Assembly (NCBI GenBank): GCA_040755615.1
Contig: JBFMAL010000006.1
Location: 11,890-75,889, forward strand
Direction: 5' to 3'
DNA: 64,000 bases
DNA from: DYEP01 sp040755615
GTDB lineage: Bacteria > Bacillota > Sulfobacillia > DUSP01 > DYEP01
Positions 63,983 through 64,000 of the stretch are shown piece after piece (within the stretch, counting starts at the first letter, position 1; every line of letters starts with the position of its first letter). A model generated the notes under the pieces. That model searched no databases. It was not told the DNA's origin and was given only the letters and a program-made list of their open reading frames with translations. The position numbers and the translations under genes were made by a program.

Positions 63983-64000
63983 GCTACTTGTAGAAGTAGC
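63983..64000. repeat. Inverted repeat at the window edge
   Basis: GCTACTT (63983-63989) and AAGTAGC (63994-64000) with a four-base GTAG loop. Truncated by the window end, so its context is unknown. Confidence 0.5.

Larger units (their letters stand above)
62005..64000 (-). mobile_element. End of an integrated serine-recombinase element
   Basis: The junction with the ATPase gene lies near 61985-62010. The element continues to higher coordinates past the window end, so size and cargo are unknown. The recombinase reads out toward the junction, as in integrated large-serine-recombinase elements. Base composition here appears lower in GC than the flanking chromosome. Confidence 0.75.

Overview
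The window is a chromosomal segment of a spore-forming, probably anaerobic Firmicute, most like the Peptococcaceae/Moorella side of the Clostridia. The evidence is the gene order mcsB-clpC-radA-carD-yacL-ispD-ispF-cysE-cysS-rlmB-sigH followed by the secE-nusG, L10/L12, rpoBC, str, S10/spc/alpha and ECF clusters. Further evidence is sigH, cwlD and a GerMN gene, zinc-ribbon versions of L33, L36, S14, S4 and L24, a Cys-rich insert in EF-Tuf, two T-boxes, and abundant GTG/TTG starts with strong Shine-Dalgarno sites. No species is assigned.

Layout. 1-9.1 kb: protein quality control (mcsB, clpC), radA, a reverse-strand tRNA-Ala with a small conserved unknown gene, carD, a PIN/TRAM membrane protein, MEP-pathway genes ispD-ispF and an rlpA-like cell-wall gene. 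9.1-14 kb: a cysteine T-box controlling cysE-cysS, thyX on the opposite strand with an odd insertion in its signature motif, rlmB and sigH. 14.3-21.7 kb: a four-tRNA cluster, tuf copy 1, rpmG, tRNA-Trp, secE-nusG-rplK-rplA, an L10 leader with rplJ-rplL, then a membrane polysaccharide deacetylase whose N-terminal half looks like a degenerate PlsY, and a GNAT acetyltransferase. 21.8-34.5 kb: rpoB (long acidic tail), rpoC, an L7Ae-type protein, rpsL, rpsG, fusA and tuf copy 2, identical to copy 1. 34.5-54 kb: an almost unbroken ribosomal-protein run with secY, adk, map, a KOW protein, infA and rpoA, then the ECF transporter module, truA, rplM and rpsI. 54-57.4 kb: cwlD, then glnA-glnR on the minus strand with two GlnR operators, and a GerMN gene. 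57.4-61.1 kb: ilvN-ilvC-ilvB under a tandem leader that reads as a ykkC-family (probably ppGpp) riboswitch followed by an isoleucine T-box. 61.1-64 kb: a P-loop ATPase gene missing its 5' part, abutted by a large serine recombinase gene that marks the end of an integrated element running out of the window.

The most notable items are the stacked ppGpp-type riboswitch and Ile T-box on the ilv operon; the ATPase gene split by a serine-recombinase element (possibly restorable by excision); the PlsY-like/NodB fusion; the 20-residue insertion inside the ThyX signature; the RpoB acidic extension; the identical tuf copies with identity ending just outside the genes; and a shared sequence block upstream of both the rpoB and str promoters. 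All readings are by eye and no database search was run.
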